Origin: M2408 sp046303515
Lineage (GTDB): Bacteria > Bacteroidota > Bacteroidia > Flavobacteriales_D > Crocinitomicaceae
Length of the DNA: 16,865 bases
Direction: 5' to 3'
Assembly (NCBI GenBank): GCA_046303515.1
Contig: JBKCGI010000169.1
Location: 1 to 16,865 of the forward strand
Shown: positions 1 to 7,094 of the stretch, in pieces
How the letters are laid out: every line of letters starts with the position of its first letter
How positions within the stretch are numbered: position 1 is the first letter of the stretch
Made by a program: the position numbers and the translations under genes
Notes under the pieces: generated by a model
The model's input: the letters and a program-made list of their open reading frames with translations, nothing else
What the model was told of the DNA's origin: nothing
Database searches by the model: none

Positions 1-1
1 C

Positions 2-493
2 TCTATGTTATCAACTTACTTCAATTCTTCCTATATGGATGCTAAAATTGATGAAATCAAAACTTTGATTGAACCACATGTAAGTGCCGACATTCATAAA
101 ATGTATACAACGCAAAATTTCCTAGACAATACAGATCAAAATATTACTGTTACTGGAGGCATGGGGAATCAAACAATTTATGGTCTGAAATCTTTTGTGA
201 GTGAAAGAAATGCATACTTAACAGGAGTTTTAACATGCTCGAATGGAATTGATGAGAATGCAAAAACTAATTTAAACATTGCTCCAAATCCATTTGAAAA
301 TACCTTTGTAGTTTCATCTGAAATTTCTAATATTCAAATTGTAGATGTAGCTGGAAAACAAATCTCCTTTACAATCAAAAATATTGGGAATGGCTTACAA
401 CAAATTGAATTAATTGGTAATTCTGGTTACTATTTTATGAATTTCATTTACAACAATAAAAGTGAAAACATCAAATTAGTGAAACACAACTAA
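2..493 (+). CDS. C-terminal part of a T9SS-secreted protein, probably CotH kinase family (5' end outside window)
   Basis: The reading frame is open to the left edge, so the ATG at 5 is only an internal methionine and the gene is partial. Counting from that ATG, residues 1-78 resemble the end of CotH-kinase domains: a helix with YMDAKIDEIKTLIEPHV, an aromatic HKMYT segment, then IYGLKSFVSERNAYL, which matches the usual closing 'LK.F...R..YL' pattern. Residues 91-162 form a type A sorting domain of the type IX secretion system: the APNPF opening, IQIVDVAGK, then SGYYFMNF and a final IKLVKHN. Such domains direct a protein across the outer membrane and are then removed. The sorting domain is clear. 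The CotH assignment rests only on this fragment, because the kinase core is not in the window. The gene ends at a shared terminator facing the ABC-F gene. Confidence 0.8.
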   Translation, partial: SMLSTYFNSSYMDAKIDEIKTLIEPHVSADIHKMYTTQNFLDNTDQNITVTGGMGNQTIYGLKSFVSERNAYLTGVLTCSNGIDENAKTNLNIAPNPFENTFVVSSEISNIQIVDVAGKQISFTIKNIGNGLQQIELIGNSGYYFMNFIYNNKSENIKLVKHN

Positions 494-512
494 TCTGTTT
501 ATAACAAAGCAT

Positions 513-548
513 AAAAAAACTCAGTAAGAAATTTACTGAGTTTTTTTT
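513..548. terminator. Bidirectional intrinsic terminator between converging genes
   Basis: The 8-bp arms CTCAGTAA (520-527) and TTACTGAG (533-540) enclose a 5-nt loop. They are flanked by seven A's on the left and eight T's on the right, so both strands read as a hairpin followed by a U-run. It lies 20 nt past the stop of the secreted-protein gene and just past the stop of the ABC-F gene, as expected for a terminator shared by convergent genes. Confidence 0.9.
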
Positions 549-565
549 ATGAATTTTATTTTGAA

Positions 566-2188
566 TTAAGCATACATTTCTTGCTGAATTTGAGCAATTT
601 TAGTATCTAATAAATAATCATCGTAAGGCATCATTTTGTCAATAACTCCATTTGGAGTCAATTCAATGATACGATTTGCAACCGTGTTTACCAACTCGTG
701 GTCATGAGATGAGAAAATCAAATTACTGTTGTAATCAGACATTGCATTGTTTAATGCTGTAATAGATTCCAAATCTAAGTGATTCGTTGGTTCATCCATC
801 ATTAGTAAATTTGCTTTTGCTAACATCATTTTGGATAACATACATCTCACTTTTTCACCTCCAGAAAGCACTGTTGCACTTTTTAAAGCCTCTTCACCAG
901 AGAATAACATTCTACCTAAAAATCCACGAATACTTACCTCTTCTTTTTCTTCGTCCGTTTGTGCATATTGACGCAACCAATCCATCAAAGGTAAATTATC
1001 TTCGAAATACTCATGGTTATCATTTGGCATGTAAGCCGTCGTGATGGTTGTACCGTATGTAAATTCTCCTGTGTCAGCTTGCATTCTTCCATTTAAAATC
1101 TCAAATAATGCCGTTACCGCAACTGAGTTTTTTGAAACAATCGCAACTTTATCACCTTTATTTAAAGTTATGGATAAATCTTTAAATAAAGTAACACCAT
1201 CAACAGATTTACTTAGGTTTTCAATATGCAAAATTTGATTTCCTGCATCACGCTCCGTTTGAAAAGCGATTCCAGGATATTTTCTAGAAGAAGGTTGAAT
1301 TTCATCCAAATCCAATTTATCCAATAATTTTCTTCTACTTGTTGCTTGTTTTGATTTGGAAGCATTTGCAGAGAATCGAGAAATAAAATCTTGTAGCTCT
1401 TTTTTCTTTTCTTCTGCTTTTTTGTTTTTATCAGCACGTTGACGAGAAGCCAATTGTGAAGATTGGTACCAGAAAGAGTAATTTCCCGAATAAATATTAA
1501 TTTTACTGTAATCGATATCACAAATGTGAGAACAAACTGTATCTAAAAAGTGTCTGTCGTGAGATACAACAATCACAGTGTTTTTAAAGTCTAACAAGAA
1601 ATCTTCCAACCAAGCTACAGTTTTCAAATCCAAGTCATTTGTAGGCTCATCCAAAATCAAAACATCTGGGTTACCAAATAAAGCTTGCGCTAGTAAAACA
1701 CGTACTTTTTGATCATTTGCCAAATCAGCCATTGTCAAATAATGCTTAGATTCGTCAATTCCTAAGTTACTCAACAAACTTGCGGCATCAGTTTCAGCAT
1801 TCCAACCTTCCATATCAGCAAATTCACCTTCTAATTCAGAAGCTTTCATTCCATCTGCTTCAGAGAAATCTTCCTTCATATATAAAGCATCCTTCTCAAC
1901 CATGATATCAAACAAACGTTTGTGTCCCATGATAACAGTTTGTAATACTTGAATGTGGTCAAACTCAAAGTGGTCTTGTTTCAAAACCGCCATACGTTTT
2001 CCTGGTTCAAGCTCAACTCTTCCTTTCGTTGGATCTTGATCTCCTGTTAAAATTTTAAGAAAGGTAGATTTTCCTGCGCCATTGGCACCAATTACACCGT
2101 AGCAATTACCACCGACAAATTTTAAATTTACTTCATCAAATAAGGTACGTTTACCAAATTGAAGGGAAAGATTGTTAACTGAAATCAT
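566..2188 (-). CDS. ABC-F family ATPase, YbiT type
   Basis: A soluble protein with two ATP-binding cassettes and no membrane segments. ABC-F proteins act on ribosomes (E-site, translation rescue or antibiotic protection). Cassette 1 has Walker A GANGAGKST (34-42), Walker B LILDEPTND (177-185) and switch His210. A charged linker follows (about 245-300, with RFSANASKSKQATSR), the P-site-tRNA interaction region of the family. Cassette 2 has signature LSGGE (441-445), Walker B LMMDEPTNH (462-470) and His495. Two motifs are degenerate. The cassette 1 signature reads LANDQ (156-160). The cassette 2 Walker A reads SKNSVAVT (352-359), with valine in place of the lysine. These two motifs face each other in the ABC dimer, so one composite ATP site is probably inactive. 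The 540-aa length and the overall similarity to E. coli YbiT, which also lacks a normal first signature, support the subtype. The gene appears to be monocistronic with its own promoter. Confidence 0.95.
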   Translation of the reverse strand: MISVNNLSLQFGKRTLFDEVNLKFVGGNCYGVIGANGAGKSTFLKILTGDQDPTKGRVELEPGKRMAVLKQDHFEFDHIQVLQTVIMGHKRLFDIMVEKDALYMKEDFSEADGMKASELEGEFADMEGWNAETDAASLLSNLGIDESKHYLTMADLANDQKVRVLLAQALFGNPDVLILDEPTNDLDLKTVAWLEDFLLDFKNTVIVVSHDRHFLDTVCSHICDIDYSKINIYSGNYSFWYQSSQLASRQRADKNKKAEEKKKELQDFISRFSANASKSKQATSRRKLLDKLDLDEIQPSSRKYPGIAFQTERDAGNQILHIENLSKSVDGVTLFKDLSITLNKGDKVAIVSKNSVAVTALFEILNGRMQADTGEFTYGTTITTAYMPNDNHEYFEDNLPLMDWLRQYAQTDEEKEEVSIRGFLGRMLFSGEEALKSATVLSGGEKVRCMLSKMMLAKANLLMMDEPTNHLDLESITALNNAMSDYNSNLIFSSHDHELVNTVANRIIELTPNGVIDKMMPYDDYLLDTKIAQIQQEMYA

Positions 2189-2243
2189 ATTTTTATACTA
2201 ATTTTTTCAATAAAGCAATTGAGAATACTTCACTATATGGGCG

Positions 2244-2275
2244 CAAAGATACGTATTTTTTGAGGATTGACAAAA
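2244..2275 (-). promoter_or_regulatory. Bacteroidota-type promoter of the ABC-F gene
   Basis: Read on the minus strand there is TTTTG (2271-2275), then 19 nt, then TATCTTTG (2244-2251). This matches the -33 TTTG / -7 TAnnTTTG consensus of Bacteroidota in both boxes and in spacing. It would give a leader of about 50 nt before the ATG at 2188. It is the best promoter match in the window. Confidence 0.75.
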
Positions 2276-2283
2276 TTTTGTTT

Positions 2284-2327
2284 CCCGCGGATGCACGCAG
2301 ATTTGATTCGCAGATTTCTGCAGATTT
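2284..2327. repeat. Short CGCAGATTT intergenic repeat
   Basis: Three near-identical 9-mers, CGCAGATTT (2296-2304), CGCAGATTT (2309-2317) and TGCAGATTT (2319-2327), are preceded by CCCGCGGATG (2284-2293). From memory, this 'CGCAGATTT ... GCGGGAAA' sequence is common between genes in flavobacterial genomes, but I cannot count its copies here. It lies between the promoter of the ABC-F gene and the end of the dnaB operon. Function unknown. Confidence 0.55.
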
Positions 2328-2350
2328 TTATATTGTTTTTTACTTCGATC

Positions 2351-2776
2351 CTAAAAGAAATAAATCAGGAAACAAATATATAGTCCCATAAAAGCCGGAA
2401 AAAAGAGGAAGTAAAATATAGAGAAAAATAAAGCAATTTTGCGGTAAGAAGATCTTTTCCAGTCTCTAACCATTGAATATTTATCATGCAAATCAATGAA
2501 AGTTCTTCTGAAAACAAGTTCTATTCCATAATATAAAACAGGAAAGAAAATCGTAAGTGAAATAAACAGGGTTCATTTATGGGTTTCAATAAAGTTATCA
2601 GGAAAATCAAAAAAATGACCAAGGGTAATGAGAATCAATGCCACCCACTCAGCAATGATTAAATAAGTCCATTTTTCTGCGACGGAAAATCTTCTTTCGT
2701 TGTTTAATAGTCTTGTTCTTTCTTGGTATTTCACAAAATTGAAATACATCAAATAGAAATGCCTTATTATAAACAT
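2351..2776 (-). pseudogene. Small multi-spanning membrane protein gene interrupted by an in-frame TGA
   Basis: The ATG at 2776 opens 67 codons and stops at a TGA (2573-2575). The same frame then continues for 73 codons to a TAG at 2351-2353. Read through, it gives 141 positions with three hydrophobic stretches: TYLIIAEWVALILITLGHFF before the TGA, then TLFISLTIFFPVLYYGIELVF directly after it, and IALFFSIFYFLFFPAFMGLY near the end. The loops are rich in basic residues (for example FRRTF and DWKRSSYRK). The continuity of the membrane pattern across the stop suggests one gene broken by a single substitution (TGG, CGA, AGA or GGA to TGA) or a sequencing error. It begins 3 nt after the previous gene stops, so it was probably co-transcribed and translationally coupled with the dnaB operon. 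Alternatively, only the 67-residue single-span protein (2573-2776) is made. I do not recognise the family. Confidence 0.55.
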
Positions 2777-2779
2777 TTT

Positions 2780-4054
2780 CTAAGTCTTTCTTTTTTTCTT
2801 CTTAGCTGCAGGAAACAAAATGTTATTCAATATCAAACGGTATCCAGGAGAGTTTGGATGTAAACTCAAATCTGTAGGTGGATCTCCTACACGGTGTTGA
2901 TAATCTTCAGGATCGTGACCTCCATAGAAAGTCCACGTTCCCTGACCGTATTCACCGTGAATGTACTTTGCTGTTCCAAGAGCTTTATTTTCACCTAGAA
3001 CAAGAACGCTAGGTTTAATCACATCTCTTTTAAAATCAGTAGTTTGCCCCATAAAACCATCAATAACAGTTGTGTGACATTGTGTTAACATAGTTGGCAC
3101 AACATCCCATTTTGCTGAGAAATCAAATAAAGTAAATTTATCAGTGTTTTCAGGAATTCGGTGTAACTCAGTTCCATCAATATTGGAATATTCATACTGA
3201 TATGGATCCTTCACTAATTTATAATTTCCAAAAGCTAATGTATTATTAAAATCCAATTGTTCTTGACAACTCGGATTCATCGCATCACCATCAAACATGC
3301 GCTCGCAAATATCCGTGTTGTGGGCTGATAGTGCGATGTCGTAACTATCCGTTCCACTGCACATCGTAAACAAAAAACCACCACCTACAACAAAGTTTTT
3401 AATATTGTTTGCCACAGCCAATTTCAATTGAGAAACCTTTTTAAATCCCATTCTTGATGCATCCGCTTCTGCGGTAGAAACTTGCTCTTTGTACCAAGGA
3501 AAATCTTTGTAGGAAGAATAAAATTTCCCATATTGACCTGTAAAATCTTCGTGATGTAGATGTAACCAATCGTATTTCGGTAAAACTCCCATGATTATTG
3601 CCGAATCGTAAATTTTGTCGTAGGGAATTTCTGCGTAATCCAGTACCATTGTAACCGCGTCATCCCAAGGCAAAGCTGTAGGAGGAGTATATACTGCGAT
3701 TTTTGGTGCTTTTTCCAACTGAACGATTTCTTGATTCACCTCTGGATTAGCAATTTCGTTGCGAATTGCATTTGCTTGACCATCAGAAATAATTTCATAC
3801 TTCACATTACGAATAATCAATTCTTCTTCAATTTTAGTCATATGAGGACACATAAATGAGCCTCCTCTATAATTCAATAACCATTCAATAACGACATCTT
3901 TTTCGAGCATCCAAAAAGCAATTCCATAAGCTTTCAAATGGTTATTTTGCTTTTCATCCATGGGAATCAAAATTTGTGAACTTCTACCCCAAAAGGCAAA
4001 GCACAAAAAGCAAAGCACTAATTTTATCTGTAACTTAGAATGGTGTATCTTCAT
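2780..4054 (-). CDS. Conserved exported Bacteroidota protein, commonly mislabelled 'asparagine synthetase B'
   Basis: A 424-aa protein with an N-terminal basic-hydrophobic segment (about residues 8-26) that looks like a signal peptide, so it is probably periplasmic. I recognise the family from strongly conserved stretches: ILIPMDEKQNNHLKAYG (28-44), LHLHHEDFTGQYGKF (164-178), GGGFLFTMCSGTDS (224-237) and HDPEDYQHRVGDPPTDL (380-396), plus a lysine-rich tail. Databases often call it asparagine synthetase B. There is no N-terminal catalytic Cys2 and no ATP-pyrophosphatase domain. CSGTDS (232-237) only superficially resembles the AsnB SGGxDS loop. The alternation of strands with glycine turns suggests a class I amidotransferase-like or ThuA-like fold, which is an inference. 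The start overlaps the end of dnaB by 20 nt, implying translational coupling. Function unknown. Confidence 0.8.
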   Translation of the reverse strand: MKIHHSKLQIKLVLCFLCFAFWGRSSQILIPMDEKQNNHLKAYGIAFWMLEKDVVIEWLLNYRGGSFMCPHMTKIEEELIIRNVKYEIISDGQANAIRNEIANPEVNQEIVQLEKAPKIAVYTPPTALPWDDAVTMVLDYAEIPYDKIYDSAIIMGVLPKYDWLHLHHEDFTGQYGKFYSSYKDFPWYKEQVSTAEADASRMGFKKVSQLKLAVANNIKNFVVGGGFLFTMCSGTDSYDIALSAHNTDICERMFDGDAMNPSCQEQLDFNNTLAFGNYKLVKDPYQYEYSNIDGTELHRIPENTDKFTLFDFSAKWDVVPTMLTQCHTTVIDGFMGQTTDFKRDVIKPSVLVLGENKALGTAKYIHGEYGQGTWTFYGGHDPEDYQHRVGDPPTDLSLHPNSPGYRLILNNILFPAAKKKKRKT

Positions 4055-5606
4055 AGGAATCGGTATCGAAATTATCTAGTTCATTTCCTTGATTTAATTT
4101 ACTTCCAAAGGTTACTAAGTTTTCAGGTCTTGCGTCAAAATTTTGGTTGGCATTCATGGCTGAACTCATAGTTGTAAATTCTTCATCTGCACCATAAGAA
4201 TCGATGTTATCGAAACGCGCATATTGACCAATAAATTTCAAACGAACCGTATCCAAAGCTCCATTTCTATGTTTTGCTACAATAATCTCGCCAACTCCTG
4301 CATTTGATTCTCCCGTTTCACTTTCTGTTAAACCATAATATTCAGGACGATAGATAAATGACACAATATCAGCATCTTGCTCAATCGCTCCAGATTCACG
4401 TAAATCTGAAAGCATTGGTCTTTTATCTCCTCCACGTGATTCAACGGAACGACTCAACTGAGAAAGAGCAATTACTGGAATATTTAATTCTTTTGCAATC
4501 TCTTTAATCGAACGAGAGATGGTTGAAATTTCTTGTTCACGATTCCCAGCACCTTTTGTTCCTCCAGCTGTCATCAATTGCAAATAATCAATGATTACCA
4601 TTTCAATGTTGTGCATCATTTTCAGACGACGACATTTCGCACGCAAGTCAAAAACACTAATTCCTGGCGTATCATCTATGTAAATTGGAGCAGTTGAAAG
4701 TTTATTTATTCTTGCATGTAACTGAATAAATTCATCTTCTCGTAAATCTCCTTTTCTTAATTTTTCGGCACTAATTCGAGACTCACTAGAGATCAAACGT
4801 TTTACCAATTGGACAGAAGACATCTCTAATGAGAAAATTGCAACTCCCATATTGTGATCTACAGCTGTATTTCTAGCCATGGAAAGTACAAAAGCAGTTT
4901 TACCCATGGCAGGACGAGCTGCAATTACAATCATATCAGATCGTTGCCATCCAGAAGTTAATTTATCTAATTCTCTAAAACCAGTTGGAACACCCGAAAT
5001 ACCATCGCTGTTTTTACTTGCAATTTCGATTTCTTGAATCGCCTGTTTCACAACGTTTTGCATGCTATCAACATTTTTTTTCATGTTGTTTTCTGCAATT
5101 TTAAACAAATCTGATTCTGCTTTATTTAGCAATTCAAAAACATCCGTAGTTTCTTCATAAGCATCCTTCAAAACTTCAGAACACATGCGAATCATTTCAC
5201 GTTGGATATGTTTTTGCGAAATTACACGAGCATAATATTCAATATGCGCAGCAGAAGCAATTCTATTTGTCAATTGTGAAATGTAAACTGCTCCACCAGC
5301 TAATTCTAATTCGCCATCTTTTTTCAACTTATTGATTACTGTCAATAAATCGATTGGACTAGAACTTCCAAACAATTCTACAATTGCCTTAAAAATGTAA
5401 TAATGTTTTGGATCATAAAAACTATTTGCTGTGAGTATGTCAATGGTCTCATTCACAGCATTTTTTTCCAGCATCATTGCTCCCAAAACAGCTTGTTCTA
5501 AATCAATTGCTTGCGGTGGAACTTTACCAAATTCGCCAATTAAATTAGATGTTGTGTTTCGTAAACGTTGAACAGGATTTTTTTTATTTTCACTTACATT
5601 GTCCAT
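4035..5606 (-). CDS. dnaB: Replicative DNA helicase DnaB
   Basis: Hexameric helicase that unwinds DNA at the replication fork and binds primase. The 523-aa length is normal to slightly long. The N-terminal domain (about 28-135) begins with VPPQAIDLEQAVLGAMML. The RecA-like motor follows, with Walker A ARPAMGKT (230-237), FSLEMS carrying the catalytic glutamate E261, Walker B VIIDYLQLM (337-345), ALSQLSRSVESR (380-391) and KHRNG (445-449) with the arginine used at the subunit interface. No intein interrupts these motifs. The last 55 or so residues are a low-complexity acidic tail. The ATG at 5606 is the only sensible start before the conserved N-terminus, with a -7 box just 5 nt upstream of it. 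The next gene overlaps its 3' end. Confidence 0.98.
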   Translation of the reverse strand: MDNVSENKKNPVQRLRNTTSNLIGEFGKVPPQAIDLEQAVLGAMMLEKNAVNETIDILTANSFYDPKHYYIFKAIVELFGSSSPIDLLTVINKLKKDGELELAGGAVYISQLTNRIASAAHIEYYARVISQKHIQREMIRMCSEVLKDAYEETTDVFELLNKAESDLFKIAENNMKKNVDSMQNVVKQAIQEIEIASKNSDGISGVPTGFRELDKLTSGWQRSDMIVIAARPAMGKTAFVLSMARNTAVDHNMGVAIFSLEMSSVQLVKRLISSESRISAEKLRKGDLREDEFIQLHARINKLSTAPIYIDDTPGISVFDLRAKCRRLKMMHNIEMVIIDYLQLMTAGGTKGAGNREQEISTISRSIKEIAKELNIPVIALSQLSRSVESRGGDKRPMLSDLRESGAIEQDADIVSFIYRPEYYGLTESETGESNAGVGEIIVAKHRNGALDTVRLKFIGQYARFDNIDSYGADEEFTTMSSAMNANQNFDARPENLVTFGSKLNQGNELDNFDTDSYEDTPF

Positions 5607-5611
5607 AGGAA

Positions 5612-5619
5612 CAAAATTA
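5612..5619 (-). promoter_or_regulatory. -7 box of dnaB, adjacent to the start codon
   Basis: The minus strand reads TAATTTTG, a full TAnnTTTG match, followed by only 5 nt before the dnaB ATG. No clear -33 TTTG is seen. If used, transcription would start at or within a few bases of the ATG, giving a leaderless or nearly leaderless mRNA. Confidence 0.5.
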
Positions 5620-5643
5620 CAATCTTATTTGGGTTTAAAAAAA

Positions 5644-5659
5644 TATTTCACGTGAAAAA
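5644..5659. promoter_or_regulatory. parS-like palindrome upstream of dnaB
   Basis: A perfect 12-bp palindrome TTTCACGTGAAA (5646-5657) sits in the 16-bp context TATTTCACGTGAAAAA. This matches 14 of 16 positions of the ParB-binding parS consensus TGTTTCACGTGAAACA. The two mismatches are the symmetric second-from-outside positions. It lies about 27 bp upstream of the dnaB -7 box and downstream of the MFS gene stop. It could instead be an operator for dnaB, or chance. Confidence 0.35.
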
Positions 5660-5683
5660 ATCACAATGTTGAAAAGTATTTGC

Positions 5684-7018
5684 CTAGCTAGATTTCTCCT
5701 CTGAAAGGACATTATCCTTTCTTTTCAGGGTCCATCTCAACAAGAAAAAGGCTAAAATTCCAACAAATCCGCAAACAAAAAATGATATTCCATAATTCAA
5801 TGCGGGTGTTGGTTTTACCTTAGTCGCGGCATAATAAATCCAGGTAAAAAATAAAGGAGAAACAATTTCAGCTAAACTCATTAGACTGGTAAAAATACCT
5901 TGAAGCTCGCCTTGTTCATTTTGAGCAGTTTGTTTTGATACAATGGATCGAATAGCCGGATCGATGATTCCAGCCAAGGCATATGGAAAAATAATCACAT
6001 ACATCATCCAACCGTAGGGCAAAATACCGATTACAGAAGTAGACACAATTAGTGCGATTAATCCTAAAGTAGCTGTCCCTTTTTCCCCTAATTTCTTGAC
6101 AAAAACGCCAGATAACCCGCCTTGAACGATTCCAAAAGCAACTCCAACAACAGCTAGCGAAATCCCAATATCTTTTGGGGTCCAAGCAAAACGATGCATA
6201 GTGTAAAAATTCCAAAGTGAATGAATCGCTATGTTTGCGAAAATCACTAAAAATATGACAACGAATAAATATTTATTCTTCTCAAATTTTTTCATTTGTT
6301 TTATGGCACCTAATGGATTTGCCCGCCTCCATTCAAATTTTCTTCTTTTATCAACGGGAAGTGATTCTTTCAACACAAAAAATCCGTACAGAAAATTAAG
6401 TAAGGAAAAACACGAAGCTACTAAAAATGGAGCACGCGAACCAAAATCACTAAGCAACCCCCCAATCGCTGGTCCGATAACAAAACCAATTCCAAAGGCC
6501 GCACCAATCATTCCGAAATTCTTGGCTCTATTTTCATCAGTTGAAATGTCAGCTATGTATGCTGCCGCACTTGTAAAACTTGCCCCAAAAATGCCAGCTA
6601 TTGCTCTACCTAACACCAACCAGAATAAACTTGGAGCAAAATACATCACAATATAATCCAAGCCCATGCCAAGAACAGACATTAAAAGTATTGGTCTTCT
6701 GCCGAAACGATCACTTAAATTACCAACCATTGGAGAGAATAAAAATTGCATCAAGGCATAAATCCCCATGACGGAACCATAATAAATGGTAGCTTTTTCA
6801 ACAGGAACATGAGCCGTTTCAGAAATCAAACTTGGAAAACTTGGAATTATGATACCAATTCCGATTGAATCGATGCAAATTGTAATTAAAACAAATATGA
6901 GTGCGTTTTTTATCAAAATATAATTTATTAGTGACAAAAATAACAAATTGATTTTTGTGAACAGGTAAATTCCTCCAAAAAAAGTAATAAATTGACATTT
7001 GTCTTTATTTTTAATCAT
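5684..7018 (-). CDS. TetA-like MFS drug/proton antiporter
   Basis: Inner-membrane 12-helix transporter of the major facilitator superfamily. Closest in pattern to TetA efflux pumps, which exchange drug-metal complexes for protons. Seen in the sequence: CIDSIGIGIIIP in helix 1 with Asp50, motif A GNLSDRFGRR (99-108), DYIVM with Asp121, LGRAIAGIFGA with Arg138, antiporter motif C GIGFVIGPAIGG (176-187) and GELQGIFTSLMSLAEIVSPLLF-like helix 11 (370-391). Tetracycline itself cannot be inferred as the substrate. Start: the only upstream ATG is at 7018, but it adds about 34 residues with no counterpart in TetA proteins. A TTG at 6916, 18 nt after a TATTTTTG box (6935-6942), would give the family-typical N-terminus MIKNALIF and may be the true start. 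Divergent from the envelope genes at 7095. No repressor gene is adjacent. Confidence 0.9.
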   Translation of the reverse strand: MIKNKDKCQFITFFGGIYLFTKINLLFLSLINYILIKNALIFVLITICIDSIGIGIIIPSFPSLISETAHVPVEKATIYYGSVMGIYALMQFLFSPMVGNLSDRFGRRPILLMSVLGMGLDYIVMYFAPSLFWLVLGRAIAGIFGASFTSAAAYIADISTDENRAKNFGMIGAAFGIGFVIGPAIGGLLSDFGSRAPFLVASCFSLLNFLYGFFVLKESLPVDKRRKFEWRRANPLGAIKQMKKFEKNKYLFVVIFLVIFANIAIHSLWNFYTMHRFAWTPKDIGISLAVVGVAFGIVQGGLSGVFVKKLGEKGTATLGLIALIVSTSVIGILPYGWMMYVIIFPYALAGIIDPAIRSIVSKQTAQNEQGELQGIFTSLMSLAEIVSPLFFTWIYYAATKVKPTPALNYGISFFVCGFVGILAFFLLRWTLKRKDNVLSEEKSS

Positions 7019-7030
7019 TTTAAATTACAA

Positions 7031-7040
7031 ATTACGTAAT
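7031..7040. promoter_or_regulatory. ATTACGTAAT palindrome in the divergent intergenic region
   Basis: A perfect 10-bp palindrome in the 76-bp gap between the MFS gene and the outer-membrane gene, 30 nt upstream of the + strand -7 box. Its position would suit an operator, but an AT-rich 10-mer palindrome may arise by chance and no regulator gene is nearby. Confidence 0.2.
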
Positions 7041-7070
7041 ATGTCGTAGTTTTTATTTCTTCAAAGTATT

Positions 7071-7078
7071 TAACTTTG
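7071..7078 (+). promoter_or_regulatory. -7 box of the envelope gene pair
   Basis: TAACTTTG fits TAnnTTTG and ends 16 nt before the ATG at 7095, giving an expected leader of about 10 nt. The -33 region has no clean TTTG (AGTTTT is present near 7048). Confidence 0.5.
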
Positions 7079-7094
7079 TCAAAAAATAAAACTT

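Noticed and set aside
232..320. Independent gene for the T9SS sorting domain
   Set aside because: It is in frame and continuous with the CotH-like region; it is the C-terminal domain of the same protein.
787..1238. Open frames on the + strand inside the ABC-F gene
   Set aside because: They are antisense to conserved ATPase motifs, have no domain pattern, and reflect AT-rich composition.
2573..2575. TGA as selenocysteine or as a recoded Trp codon
   Set aside because: Trp is TGG throughout neighbouring genes, no Sec-type context or insertion hairpin is evident, and one isolated TGA in a membrane protein is better explained by mutation or error.
5646..5657. TTTCACGTGAAA followed by a T-run on the minus strand as the terminator of the MFS gene
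   Set aside because: The palindrome has no loop, so a real hairpin would keep only about 4 bp. A protein-binding site fits better.
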